Shown here piece after piece: positions 8,260 through 17,193 of a DNA stretch of 64,000 nucleotides. Position 1 is the stretch's first letter; each line of letters begins with the position of its first letter. The notes under the pieces were generated by a model, which made no database searches, was not told where the DNA came from, and saw nothing but the letters and a program-made list of their open reading frames with translations. The translations under genes were made by a program, and so were the position numbers. This stretch comes from Saccharolobus shibatae B12 (GTDB lineage: Archaea; Thermoproteota; Thermoprotei_A; Sulfolobales; Sulfolobaceae), in NCBI RefSeq assembly GCF_019175345.1, contig NZ_CP077717.1, positions 1,872,001 through 1,936,000 on the forward strand. Reading direction: 5' to 3'.

Positions 8260-8460
8260 CTCTTTTTCTCTGTCAAAGAGATCCTTAGGGTCTTCCTTAG
8301 GTTTTGGATCGAATAACAGGGGAGATCCCCATTAACTGGAGAGATAGCCAGTTAAAAAACTTTATGTGCCAGATAGACGATATACCGGGAAATTTCCTCA
8401 CTTCCTTATAGTCTTTTTTCCCACGGGGAATCAATACGAAGCCAGAGAAGAGTAAAATCA

Positions 8461-8590
8461 TAGTGTCGTCACTAGGGTACAAATTAATTAAGTTAATCAA
8501 TCTTCAAGAAGAGAAGGCGTTAAACTGATATACTTACTATACGTTTGGAATATAAGGAAGAGAATTTATACCTTAATGACGACACTATGA
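8461..8590. mobile_element. MITE, about 130 bp, with 9-bp target duplication
   Basis: The left arm TAGTGTCGTCACTAGGGTAC from 8461 is mirrored by the right arm ending ATGACGACACTA near 8588, with 3 mismatches over 26 bases. GTAAAATCA flanks the element on both sides (8452-8460 and 8591-8599). It has no coding capacity. Length and 9-bp duplication fit the SM3-size class of S. solfataricus MITEs. A copy of the same arm is at 35514-35539. Confidence 0.8.
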
Positions 8591-8663
8591 GTAAAATCAT
8601 GTGTTACGAGAGAAAAACAAATAAACAAATAAGGAGAAAAGCATCATAAGCGTTTTTTTCCAG

Positions 8664-8749
8664 GGGCGTTCAGTAATAAATCTTTCGGTCAAATTTCAAG
8701 CATAGTACCAGCTAACATTGTCACGTGGATCCTTTCAACTTACGTGGTG
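8664..8749 (+). repeat. Transposase-like fragment shared with 61321-61408
   Basis: The plus strand reads FSNKSFGQISSIVPANIV, and the related stretch at 61321-61408 reads FSKKSSSKIRSIVLAKIA. The two agree at roughly three quarters of bases and both stay in frame, so they derive from one coding sequence, probably the N-terminus of a transposase. The family was not identified. The fragment abuts the 3' end of the IS110 relic. Confidence 0.5.
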
Positions 8750-9279
8750 ATTAAAGGGATGGTTTTCCAATCACTTGGGCTCGTAAGGCTTGTTATTCTA
8801 CTAAACGCTCCAAACAATCCTAACTTCCTAGCTAAGGCAGTGTATAGTTTCTTACCGTGCAACTCGTCCTTGTGGGACTCATAAAACTTGAGTAGAGTTG
8901 GGTTCCTCGAATAATTCCTCCCTGCCAAGAAGTAGAACAGGCTATGCAAGTACTTATTACCCCTCTTAGAAATCCCCCTACTTACCACAGCTTTCCCACT
9001 CCTTTCTACAACAGGGTCTAAACCACAGTAAGCCACGAAGGATTCTGGTTTAGGAAAGCGTCTAATATCACCAACAACACCAATAATTATCCCAGATGCA
9101 AGCTTCCCAATCCCCGGGATCGTTAACAAAACGTGGTCATCTGATACTTGTTCCTCAATCATCTTCCTAACCTCTTTCAACCTCTCTTGTGTTTCTAGGA
9201 GTGTTTTTGCCAATACTCTGATTTCCTCAAGTACTATTGGTGTGTATTCTAGGTTGTAAAGTTCTTCTTGTGTTAGCAG
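8740..9279 (-). pseudogene. IS110-family transposase, C-terminal part
   Basis: The open frame from about 9279 to the TAA at 8740 gives LLTQEELYNLEYTPIVLEEI and then TIPGIGKLASGIIIGVVGDI, PESFVAYCGLDPVVERSGK and SKRGNKYLHSLFYFLAG. This is the Transposase_20 domain of IS110/IS1111 enzymes (helix-hairpin-helix followed by the conserved GLDP and RGNKYL motifs). The N-terminal DEDD catalytic domain is missing, with an in-frame stop just upstream, so the copy is inactive. In S. solfataricus this family includes ISC1190-like elements. Confidence 0.8.
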
Positions 9280-9379
9280 TTATTCTAATTTCCCTCGATT
9301 ATACAGGATTTTCAGCACTACCGATGAAGTTTTTTAATTCTGTATCTGGTTGATTGAAAAGTGGGAAGTCCGAGAAGAA

Positions 9380-9535
9380 GCTGGACATTGCTAGAGTGAT
9401 TTCATTAAATCCTTCAATTCCCTAGCTGGAATATTGAAGATGAAGGGATTGAGCAGAAAGGTGGAGGAGTTTCTCCCGTTCGTTGAGAAACGTTTAGGGA
9501 ATGCACTAGGTTTAATGAAAATCTTTAAGCTACGT
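9380..9535 (+). other. Degraded coding relic, probably insertion-sequence derived
   Basis: Short in-frame stretches KSGKSEKKLDIARVISL and, after frame breaks, KGLSRKVEEFLPFVEKRL remain on the plus strand before a stop near 9537. The patchwork of coding-like segments between IS110 and ATPase relics suggests a decayed element. I do not recognise the family. Confidence 0.3.
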
Positions 9536-9634
9536 TAAAGTAGAACAACTGCTATCTATATATTCTGTTAGCTCAATAATAATTGGTCTATTTACGCGCA
9601 TCATTACGAAATATAAGCTATTTCATTTGAATAA

Positions 9635-9704
9635 TACCGGTCTAGTTCAATTTTGACTAATGTTATCGTTTATCTCAAGAAAAATGATGCTCCCATACTG
9701 AAGT
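9635..9704. repeat. Short dispersed repeat shared with 36857-36930
   Basis: GTTCAATTTTG(A/G)CTAAT(G/A)TTATC, followed by TTTATCTCA and CCCATACTGA, occurs here and at 36870-36920 in the same orientation. Probably an insertion-sequence end left behind. Confidence 0.55.
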
Positions 9705-9708
9705 TATA

Positions 9709-9899
9709 GTTAAGGCGTTGAGTATTATGAAGCAGGCTAGATGGAGGGATTTAAAGAAGGTTTCTGAGGGATTCTTGAGGAGAGACATTAAGGATTGGAC
9801 TTTTAATCAGCATTGAAACAGTTGATTAATGCGAGAATAGTACTTAAGGAGAATGAAAAGTATTCACTAATTGACCCACTATACAGCATAGTCCAATGA
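9709..9899 (+). pseudogene. Archaeal ATPase C-terminal relic, frameshifted
   Basis: The plus strand reads KALSIMKQARWRDLKKVSEG and IKDWTFNQ; after a one-base loss near 9811 it continues LKQLINARIVLKENEKYSLI, then DPLYSIV and a TGA. This is the winged-helix C-terminal end typical of archaeal AAA ATPases (lysine-rich, ending Y-x-(I/L)-x-DP). The N-terminal ATPase domain is absent, replaced on the left by a dispersed IS-end repeat. Confidence 0.6.
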
Positions 9900-9952
9900 C
9901 CCTTACGCCATGATGTAAGAAACTTTTTAACGATGAATGAAAACTTATTCTC

Positions 9953-10381
9953 ATGTTATCGGTAAGCGAAGTAAATGAGATGCTTAAACAAGAGGAAATT
10001 TTCAATTTTATAGGAATCAATTTTGAGAAACTTGAAAGAGGTTACGCAAGGCTAAAATTCAATTTCAACGAAAAGTTGACTAGAATAGGTGGGATTTTAC
10101 ACGGTGGAATAATATTCTCAGCAGTTGACTATGCAGGTAGCTACGCCGTGAGAACTTTGGAAAACGTGAAGGATGGAGTCACAGTGGAACTCAAAATAAA
10201 CTTTTTGAAGCCAATGAGGGATGGTCCATTTATAGTAGAAGCTAAAATAATAAGTGAGGGAAAAAGGCTAATAGTAGTTGATATATCAGCATATGATGGT
10301 AACGGTAATTTATGCGCAAAGGCTCTAGGAACGTGGGCCGTGTATAGGGATACTAGCTCTGGAACTCAATTATCCTCTTAG
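9953..10381 (+). CDS. PaaI-type hotdog thioesterase
   Basis: A 142-residue single hotdog domain with the motif GGILHGGIIFSAVDYAGSYA (H50-G51-G52, D59), the signature of PaaI/4HBT acyl-CoA thioesterases that release free acids from aryl- or acyl-CoA. Full length for the family. The ATG follows a TTTTTAAC box at 9923-9930 by about 25 bases, so the transcript may be leaderless. Its 3' end overlaps the convergent CitE-like gene by 29 bases. The substrate cannot be told; a role in removing acyl-CoA made by the neighbouring lyase pathway is conceivable. Confidence 0.85.
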   Translation: MLSVSEVNEMLKQEEIFNFIGINFEKLERGYARLKFNFNEKLTRIGGILHGGIIFSAVDYAGSYAVRTLENVKDGVTVELKINFLKPMRDGPFIVEAKIISEGKRLIVVDISAYDGNGNLCAKALGTWAVYRDTSSGTQLSS

Positions 10382-11162
10382 CAATCTTATAATGCACGTA
10401 ATCAACTAATTTATCATCTAACCTTATGGCCCCCTTACCTTCCCTTTTTCCCTTCTCATAGGCTTCTATAACCCTTTTAGCCCACTCGATTTCCTCCTTG
10501 CTTGGGGAAAATACCTCATTGGCAATGTCAATCTGAGAAGGATGAATAACTTGCTTTCCCACGTATCCCAACTTCTTTGCTTCCTCACATTCTCTTCTAA
10601 ATCCATCTAGGTTCTTCAAATCGAAGTAAACTTTATCTATGGCGTCAACATCGTAAGCCCTAGCTACACTAACAATTAAAGTCTTCACGTACTCGTTCTT
10701 TTCATAGAAATTATAGTCTCCACCAAGGGATAAGGAAAGGTCAGCAGCACCATAACTTACAGCGACAACACCTTCAGACCTAACTATATCCTCAATCTTA
10801 ACTAAACCCTTTGCAGTCTCTATTAACGGTATCAAGTATTTCCCAGTTGCCTTGTGGAGAAATGAGAGGTCGTTTTCAGCCTTAGGTATAACAATACACG
10901 TGATTTTATCGTCCCTCGAAATTCCTATAATATCCTTATAGGAGTCAAGTAGCTGTAAAGAGTTAACTCTAACGCATAACTCCCTCTTACCCCAATCCAA
11001 TTCCTTCACAAGTTTAATTAGCAATTCCCTTGCTCTTTCCTTATCTTCTGGAGGTACAGCATCTTCAAGATCGAAAACTATTGAGTCAGCTTTCAGTTCA
11101 ACCGATTTCCTTATCATCTTTTCGGAAATTGCGGGAACGTATAACTGGGATCTCCTTATCAT
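10353..11162 (-). CDS. HpcH/HpaI aldolase family, CitE-like lyase
   Basis: A 269-residue TIM barrel of the CitE type: RRSQLYVPAISEKMI at the N-terminus, then DSIVFDLEDAVPPEDKERAR carrying the metal-binding acidic motif, and LIPLIETAKGL with the second catalytic Glu. Members cleave malyl-CoA, citramalyl-CoA or citryl-CoA into acetyl-CoA plus a 2-oxo acid. Full citrate-lyase alpha and gamma subunits are absent, so stand-alone malyl/citramalyl-CoA lyase activity is more likely than citrate lyase. The GntR gene lies 30 bases upstream in the same direction, suggesting a two-gene operon. Confidence 0.8.
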   Translation of the reverse strand: MIRRSQLYVPAISEKMIRKSVELKADSIVFDLEDAVPPEDKERARELLIKLVKELDWGKRELCVRVNSLQLLDSYKDIIGISRDDKITCIVIPKAENDLSFLHKATGKYLIPLIETAKGLVKIEDIVRSEGVVAVSYGAADLSLSLGGDYNFYEKNEYVKTLIVSVARAYDVDAIDKVYFDLKNLDGFRRECEEAKKLGYVGKQVIHPSQIDIANEVFSPSKEEIEWAKRVIEAYEKGKREGKGAIRLDDKLVDYVHYKIAKRIIEFQS

Positions 11163-11192
11163 AAGTTAATAATGAGAATTGAGCATAAAATT

Positions 11193-11831
11193 TTATCTAA
11201 ACAACACTGGTAGAATGTTTTGCTTCACATATTCTAAAACTTTCTCCTCATGCATTCTCATCATATCATAAGCCAAATCTGGACTGCGATTCTTTATTGC
11301 TATTACTATACTCTCGTGTTCCCTAAACTCATCATCCCTTCTCTGGAAGCTGGTAAACAAGGTTACCCTAACGATTTTTAGTTTCAATCTAATACTATCC
11401 AAAATATCCGCAATGTATTTGTTGTGCGACGCCTCGGCGATTGTTCTATGTAAGTTACCGTTTAAGTTGGCTAAGGTTAACGGATCAGCATTTGCTGACT
11501 CTTTTATCTCGTTTAAAACGTTTATGAGCTTGTTAATCTCATCTTGGCTAGCTCTTATTGCTGCTAGTTTAGCTGCTAAAGACTCCAAGTTAATTCTAAC
11601 CTCGTAGAGTTGAAGAATATCACTTTCAGTTAACGGTATTACGGTGAATGATTTACCATTTTTTACTATCACTCCCTCCTTTTCTAACCTAACTAAGGCT
11701 TCCCTAATTGGGGTTCTACTAATCTTAAGTAATGACGCAAGCTCCTCTTCTTTCAGAGTGCTACCGGGCTTATATTTGCCAGTAATAATGTATTCCAGAA
11801 TTCTCTCGTAAGCTATTTGTGATAATGACAT
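11193..11831 (-). CDS. GntR-family (FadR/FCD subgroup) transcriptional regulator
   Basis: A 212-residue protein. The N-terminal winged helix (YERILEYIITGKYKPGSTLK, then SRTPIREALVRLEKEG) is the classical GntR DNA-binding domain. The remainder is an all-helical FCD effector domain (LYEVRINLESLAA, NLNGNLHRTIAEASHN, MMRMHEEKVLEYV) that binds small organic acids through a metal. It is directly upstream of the CitE-like gene, so it probably controls that gene in response to an organic acid. The motif GAAATGTTTCTATAGT lies immediately upstream of the start and might be its operator. Confidence 0.85.
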   Translation of the reverse strand: MSLSQIAYERILEYIITGKYKPGSTLKEEELASLLKISRTPIREALVRLEKEGVIVKNGKSFTVIPLTESDILQLYEVRINLESLAAKLAAIRASQDEINKLINVLNEIKESANADPLTLANLNGNLHRTIAEASHNKYIADILDSIRLKLKIVRVTLFTSFQRRDDEFREHESIVIAIKNRSPDLAYDMMRMHEEKVLEYVKQNILPVLFR

Positions 11832-11834
11832 ATG

Positions 11835-11853
11835 GAAATGTTTCTATAGTAAA
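11835..11853. promoter_or_regulatory. Possible GntR operator upstream of the regulator
   Basis: GAAATGTTTCTATAGTAAA lies 4 bases upstream of the GntR start. GAAATGTTTC contains the inverted halves GAAA/TTTC, and the stretch recurs at 41053-41071 with 3 mismatches. The operator role is inferred from position and symmetry alone. Confidence 0.3.
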
Positions 11854-11994
11854 CTTATAAGTGTTGCCATTTGAGTGACTTTAAGTATACATGAAAGAAA
11901 CGTTTTTACTGAAGAATTAGTAAGAATTACGCTGGTATGAATTACTAAAGAATTTAGTAGTAAAGTCTAAATATTTTAATGGAAGACTGATCAT

Positions 11995-13088
11995 ATGAAT
12001 AAATGGAATAAAGGAATACCGTCTAGGGGTAAAGAATCTCTAGTTAATGTAGTTCTATTTTATATAAGTGAAGTAATTATAACTGGATTTCTCTTTTACT
12101 GGTTACTCGTATCTGCAAAAGTTGTGGGGAATATTCCAGTTAATATTTCCGAATCACAGATTAAGGGAACCTTCTTTACGCTTGGCATATTAGCTTATTT
12201 CTTAGGTTTAAGACATGCTATAGATCCAGATCATCTAGCAGCAATAGACAACTCAACGAGAAAGTTAATTCAAGAGGGGAAACCAGCACAATTTACTGGG
12301 TTGTTCTTTTCGTTAGGCCATTCAACAATAGTGATATTATTAGCAGTTAGTTTAATAGTTGCAACCCGTTTTATCGTTTCCAATATTTCGATACTTGAGA
12401 ACATAGGTAGCGTACTCGGTACGCTTATAAGTGGAGGATTTTTATATATTATAGGATCTCTTAACTTTGTTATTTTATTAGAAATCTATCAAATCTATAA
12501 TCAATATACTATGAATAAGAATATGGATGAGAAGAAACTACAAGATCTGCTATTAAAGAGAGGATTTATGAGTAGATTTTTTCGGCAAGCTGTTCAAAAT
12601 AGTAGATAAACAGCACTACATGTATCCAATAGGGGTACTGTTTGGGTTAGGATTTGATACGGCTTCAGAAACAGCGCTTTTAGCCCTTTCTGCAGCAGGA
12701 ATATTTTTAAAATTACCCTTATGGAATCTTCTAGTATTTCCTTTTATTATTTACAGTGGGAATGAGTCTTATTGGCACTACAGATGGATTTTATATGAGC
12801 GGAGCTTACGGTTGGGCTTTTAGTGGAAATCCAATTAGAAAATTATGGTATAACCTAACAATGACTACTATATCAATACTAGTAGCTTATTTGATAGGGA
12901 CATTGGAATTTTTGGGAGTAGTTCAAGCAGAATTTAACTTCAGTGGACCTTTTTGGGAACTAATTACAATAATAAATGGTGATCAATGGTGGTCAAGTAT
13001 TGGGATGATAATAATTGGTACATTTGTAACACCTTGGTTAGTGTCATTTACAATCTATAAAGTCAAAATTTCAAAATTTGAGCATTAA
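11995..13088 (+). pseudogene. NiCoT-family nickel/cobalt permease with two frameshifts
   Basis: Three successive plus-strand frames together give a full NiCoT permease. The first (11995-12609) has the metal-selective motif LRHAIDPDHLAAID. The second (from about 12600) has GVLFGLGFDTASETALLAL. The third (12756-13088) has GMSLIGTTDGFYMSGAYGWAF and the final membrane helices. The first shift is in a run of six T near 12569-12574, the second near 12745; each is repaired by removing one base. NiCoT proteins have eight membrane helices and take up nickel or cobalt for hydrogenase, urease or cobalamin use. Either the gene is decayed, or it uses slippage, or the sequence has errors. Confidence 0.8.
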
Positions 13089-13184
13089 AGATGAAGTACG
13101 TATCTCATGGTGCACTTATTATTGGTATGGCAATATTCCCTTGAGTATACAAGGCTCATATTTCTTAATTTTATGATAACTGGC

Positions 13185-14378
13185 CTAAAACTTTTCATAG
13201 GAGATCTTCTTTTTACCTCTATGGAATATTAAAGAGGCAACTATCAAACTTGGAATTATAAGAATTATTTGTTCAGGAAAGAAAGAATTACTCATCAGTA
13301 CCTCAATAAACGAAAAAGATATTCTCCCTAAATTTAAAAATATTTGTCTATTTACTAAAAAATTAATTAATAGATTTTTGTTCATAATATTCCAGTTATA
13401 TACATCAATGATAGGGTAAATTAGTGGTGAAGTGATATAAAATATTATTAAATAAAATATTGGAAAGAAAAATATTGAAATACTAGATACTGTAATAGTT
13501 ATAGAGGAAGCTAATACTAATTTAAACTTATCAATCTTATTCATCAATCTTTGCCTTATTACGTATACCGATATCAAGGAGATCCCAGTCAATATATAGT
13601 TTAGAATTGCGAAGTCTTCATAAGACTTGGCCACTTGATATATAAGAATTGGATTCAAATTTGACAAAACATAATTTACTCCACTAGTAATCGTTAACGA
13701 CGTCATAGTATATTTATAGGGTTCATTTTCTATGAAAATAGTAAAACTCTTCTTTAGATCGAATTTGGATTCAACATCTGTACTTTCGACTAACAATATA
13801 ACAAAAACCAATATCATCGACGTAATAGAAAATAAGATTGCATATCCGAATTTGTGAAAAACGGACAATATACTACCGTAAACTAGAGGAGATAGTAAGC
13901 TACTAATAACCCCTAAATATGAACTTTTATTGAAAAAGCTCAATTTGTTTTGAACTTTGTAAAAAATGACATCCCATGCGAACCAATAATAACCTTGGGC
14001 TATTCCATAAATAGCGCCCAACAGGAGGGTGTATTTGTACGCATTATTATTTAGTAATAATAACAACAAGTAGAAAAGTATGTAAAGACCTATCCCTATC
14101 TTATAGAAAGTAATTATTTTATTATACACATTAATTATGTATCCTACTAAGATATAACCTATTAAAATGAATATTGATGTGTATAAGATAAAATAAATTG
14201 AATAATAAATCGAAGATGTAACATAAATGTACAAACTAAGTAAAGGTGAAGAGAAACTATTGGCCAAACCGAATAACCAAGAAGACATAAGGAAGTTTTT
14301 CCTCATACGTTTGATACTCATTATTATCAAAAATAAAAAATTACTGTATGAGATCTTGTATATAGAATTTATAACCAA
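13185..14378 (-). CDS. MFS-like multi-pass membrane protein, function unknown
   Basis: A 397-residue, very hydrophobic protein with about 10-12 predicted membrane helices (for example residues 12-30, 44-75, 90-110, 120-135, 165-190). Composition is rich in Ile, Leu, Ser, Tyr and Asn, and the gene is more AT-rich than its neighbours. GYYWFAWDVIFYKVQNKL and a charged loop after helix 6 fit a major-facilitator layout, but no motif clearly identifies a substrate. It stands alone, convergent with the damaged NiCoT gene. Confidence 0.55.
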   Translation of the reverse strand: MVINSIYKISYSNFLFLIIMSIKRMRKNFLMSSWLFGLANSFSSPLLSLYIYVTSSIYYSIYFILYTSIFILIGYILVGYIINVYNKIITFYKIGIGLYILFYLLLLLLNNNAYKYTLLLGAIYGIAQGYYWFAWDVIFYKVQNKLSFFNKSSYLGVISSLLSPLVYGSILSVFHKFGYAILFSITSMILVFVILLVESTDVESKFDLKKSFTIFIENEPYKYTMTSLTITSGVNYVLSNLNPILIYQVAKSYEDFAILNYILTGISLISVYVIRQRLMNKIDKFKLVLASSITITVSSISIFFFPIFYLIIFYITSPLIYPIIDVYNWNIMNKNLLINFLVNRQIFLNLGRISFSFIEVLMSNSFFPEQIILIIPSLIVASLIFHRGKKKISYEKF

Positions 14379-14884
14379 TAGGGTTTAAAAGCCCAACTGG
14401 CCATAAAAACATAAAATCGAAATTTTTAAGGATCTCATTAGCTAATACCTCTGATTGTCTCAGCAGTCATGGAAATAGAATGGTTATTATGAATATTTTT
14501 GAATATAGTTCTTAGTAGTATACCACTTATCGTATTTAGGATTTTTGAAGTAAGGTAAAACTCCTACAGTAACCTAATAATATAGTGATTTAATCTGTCA
14601 CGAGAGCGAAGTTCTTACAGAAAAGTAAAGGGTTTTTAGGCTAAAGGTTTTCTAACCCTTTCCAAGCAAGGGAAGTGGTTCTAGTCTAATGACAAGAACA
14701 CTTTGAGACGAGTATAAGTGGGAAAAGGTTAAAGAGGTTTAATCTCGCTAATTCTTAGCGACTGGTGTTAAGCTCAAATATATATCACCATTTAATTACC
14801 TTTTCCTCGGTCATGTTTAAATTTCTTCAAAATTAGATAAAACTGAATAGGCTTTCTTCACACTTTTCTTGTAAATTCTTCGGA
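14379..14884. other. Intergenic about 500 bases, possible decayed sequence
   Basis: No intact gene. The minus strand between 14640 and 14760 has coding-like fragments (for example SSQSVLVIRLEPLPLLGKG) broken by stops, which may be a decayed transposase. I do not recognise the family. The rest is AT-rich without visible repeats. Confidence 0.35.
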
Positions 14885-16021
14885 TTATTTCCTTGTTAGT
14901 TTACTTTCTAGATCACTGAAATGTAATATTCTGAGCCTATTTTTATAACTATATTTTTCTATATTTTCCTCTATAACTTCAGGGTTCTCTGAGGGATATA
15001 CATAGCCATCTTTGAATTTTGGCAAGGAGTAAAATAGGTCGTTGGGAAAGTCCGCAATTGTATACTCCACCATTTCTATTTGGCTCCTTACTAGTCCGAG
15101 ATTTAACGTGTATATCAAGGACAGTGGAGAAGCGTCAGGCCTATCGTGAGGCAATACTTTCACCTTATGTTTTGATGTCAAATCTAATATTTCTAGAAAT
15201 TTACTTACCCCTCCAATCTTAGCAATATCTGGTTGTAGATACGTTATACCACTTTCAATCAATTTCTTAAAACCGTATAAGGAGTACTCATTTTCTCCAG
15301 CAGCAATAGATATGGGAGAAAATTCAGTAAGCTTGGAAAGTAAATCGTAATCATTAGGAGGCCATAATGGTTCCTCTACCCATTCAATCTCGTATTTATG
15401 AACCTTGTTCACGAACTCCTTAGCCTTATCTAGATTATCAAAAGGGGAATTAAGGTCAATTGCTACTTTAACTTCCTTGTAATTCTCTCTTATAGCTTTA
15501 ACCGTTTCTATAACACTTGAAGGAGATTGATGAAGTTTAACTAAATCAAAACCTCTCTCTATAGATTTTCTAGTGGCAATAATAACATCATCAATTTTAC
15601 TAAATCTGGGAAAGCTAGCGTATACTTTTACTGAATCTCTAACTTTACCGCCAATTAGTCTAGTCAATTCTACATTACTTTTCCTAGCTTTTAAACCCCA
15701 TAATGCCATTTCCACAGCGCTTATGGCCCCGGAAACCACTCCGCAATTTCCAGCACTAAAAAGAATCTTCTCTAAAATAGTCCTAACGTCTGTTGGTTCG
15801 CTTAATTCTACTTTAGACAAAACTGGTATTACTATATCATTTATAATGGAAAGGTAAGAGTTTATAATTCCGCTCCCTGCTACTAATGTTTCTCCCCAAC
15901 CGTAATCTTCTTCATCTTCCACTTTAACGTAGAGTTGCACATCCCACGTATCCTTCCAATCAGAGGGAGGATCAGTATTAAAGGGTATAGATAAAGAAAA
16001 GGGTTTTACCTTCATCCTCAA
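14885..16021 (-). CDS. Enolase-superfamily (mandelate racemase/muconate lactonizing) sugar-acid dehydratase
   Basis: A 378-residue MR/MLE protein: N-terminal capping domain, then a barrel with KLH (residues 162-164), metal ligands D189 (VAIDLNSP), E216 (WVEEPLWP) and E243 (AAGENEY), and H292-D293. In this superfamily such residues catalyse syn or anti dehydration of aldonates to 2-keto-3-deoxy acids. The gene overlaps the upstream UxaA-type gene by 4 bases, so it is the third gene of a uxaA-N/uxaA-C/MR operon. A sugar-acid substrate is therefore likely; which one cannot be read from the sequence. Confidence 0.8.
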   Translation of the reverse strand: MRMKVKPFSLSIPFNTDPPSDWKDTWDVQLYVKVEDEEDYGWGETLVAGSGIINSYLSIINDIVIPVLSKVELSEPTDVRTILEKILFSAGNCGVVSGAISAVEMALWGLKARKSNVELTRLIGGKVRDSVKVYASFPRFSKIDDVIIATRKSIERGFDLVKLHQSPSSVIETVKAIRENYKEVKVAIDLNSPFDNLDKAKEFVNKVHKYEIEWVEEPLWPPNDYDLLSKLTEFSPISIAAGENEYSLYGFKKLIESGITYLQPDIAKIGGVSKFLEILDLTSKHKVKVLPHDRPDASPLSLIYTLNLGLVRSQIEMVEYTIADFPNDLFYSLPKFKDGYVYPSENPEVIEENIEKYSYKNRLRILHFSDLESKLTRK

Positions 16022-17193
16022 GCACTTATGTAAAGCTTTATTGGTGAGAACTCATCGTGTTGCAATACCTCAGCTGAAGTTAACCTACCATTTGCAACCC
16101 TAATCGTATAGTTGAATATCCTCTCTCCAGCTTCCCTTAAACTAACCTTTAGTTGAAGTAAGTCAGAAACGTCAACGTCAATATGCTCACTCATTATTGC
16201 AACGGTCTTTGGATTTGCTGAAATCTTAACAACGGGAATTATTGGATGCCCAACAACATTCCCTTGACCAGTCGTGAACAAGTGAAGTACAGAACCCTTG
16301 GCGGCAAACAATGTAACTGCCTCTGCTGCAGCAGATGACGTATTAACGAAACATAGTCTAGACGAACTCTTCTCTAGTAGGTCTAAATAATCTAACACGC
16401 AAGTTATAGGTTTAGTACCCAACTTTTGTATATTTCCTAAAGCCTTCTCCTCTATTGTCGACAGTCCTCCCTTAATGTTCCCCTCAGTTGGTTGAGAACC
16501 CAATAAATCAACTCCTTGACTTTCAATGAAATCCACATATTCCTTATAAATCTTCATGAACTTCTCTCTTAGCGCTGGATCCGGTATCCTACTAGCAACT
16601 ATGTCTTCAGCACCGGTTAACTCTGACGTTTCTCCGAATAATACTGTTGCACCGTAATCAATCAGTTTGTCAACAGCATACCCAGTTGCTGGATTTGATG
16701 CCAAACCAGATGTAGTATCGCTCTCCCCACACTTAATACTAATAACTAAAGAGGATAGGTCAACTTCTGTCCTCTGTTTCTCACTGGCCTCTTGAACCAT
16801 CTCCTTTGCCTTTCTACTCGCCTTTTCAATTACTCTCAAATCACCATTTCCCTCAATAGGAAAGACCTCGACTGGTTTTCCAGTCTCAGCTATTTTATTA
16901 GCTACCTTATTTGCCCAGTTCTCCTCAATCCCAATAACTATTGCTCCAGCTACGTTTGGGTTTGCACCAGTCCCAGATAGAACGTGGAAGAGTAAATCCA
17001 AATCTTTACCAAATTGTAACCTACCATATGGGTGAGGAATTGCAACAGTACCCCTAATTAGTTTCGATACTCCTATTGCAGCGGAATTAGATAGGTCATC
17101 TACCGGTATTAGCGCTACGTAATTTCTAACTCCAACGCTACCGTTTTCCCTAATGTAACCCTTTATTACTGGCTTTTTCTCCATTTTCCCCAC
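16018..17193 (-). CDS. UxaA-family dehydratase, large subunit (altronate/galactarate dehydratase or sulfolactate lyase type)
   Basis: A 391-residue protein: GYIRENGSVGVRNYVALIPV, then AIPHPYGRLQFGKDLDL, SIKCGESDTTSGLASNPATG and TTGQGNVVGHPIIPVVKISA. These are landmarks of the large domain of UxaA/GarD and SuyB, iron-dependent anti-dehydratases of aldonates or sulfolactate. In many bacteria the SAF domain is fused; here it is a separate gene at 17166 that overlaps by 28 bases. The neighbouring enolase-type dehydratase and the type-2 dehydrogenase favour an organic-acid catabolic pathway. Confidence 0.8.
   Translation of the reverse strand: MGKMEKKPVIKGYIRENGSVGVRNYVALIPVDDLSNSAAIGVSKLIRGTVAIPHPYGRLQFGKDLDLLFHVLSGTGANPNVAGAIVIGIEENWANKVANKIAETGKPVEVFPIEGNGDLRVIEKASRKAKEMVQEASEKQRTEVDLSSLVISIKCGESDTTSGLASNPATGYAVDKLIDYGATVLFGETSELTGAEDIVASRIPDPALREKFMKIYKEYVDFIESQGVDLLGSQPTEGNIKGGLSTIEEKALGNIQKLGTKPITCVLDYLDLLEKSSSRLCFVNTSSAAAEAVTLFAAKGSVLHLFTTGQGNVVGHPIIPVVKISANPKTVAIMSEHIDVDVSDLLQLKVSLREAGERIFNYTIRVANGRLTSAEVLQHDEFSPIKLYISA

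Noticed and set aside
10353..11162. Citrate lyase complex
   Set aside because: Only the CitE-like subunit is present; no alpha or gamma subunit or CitC-type ligase is nearby, so a stand-alone malyl/citramalyl-CoA lyase is more likely.
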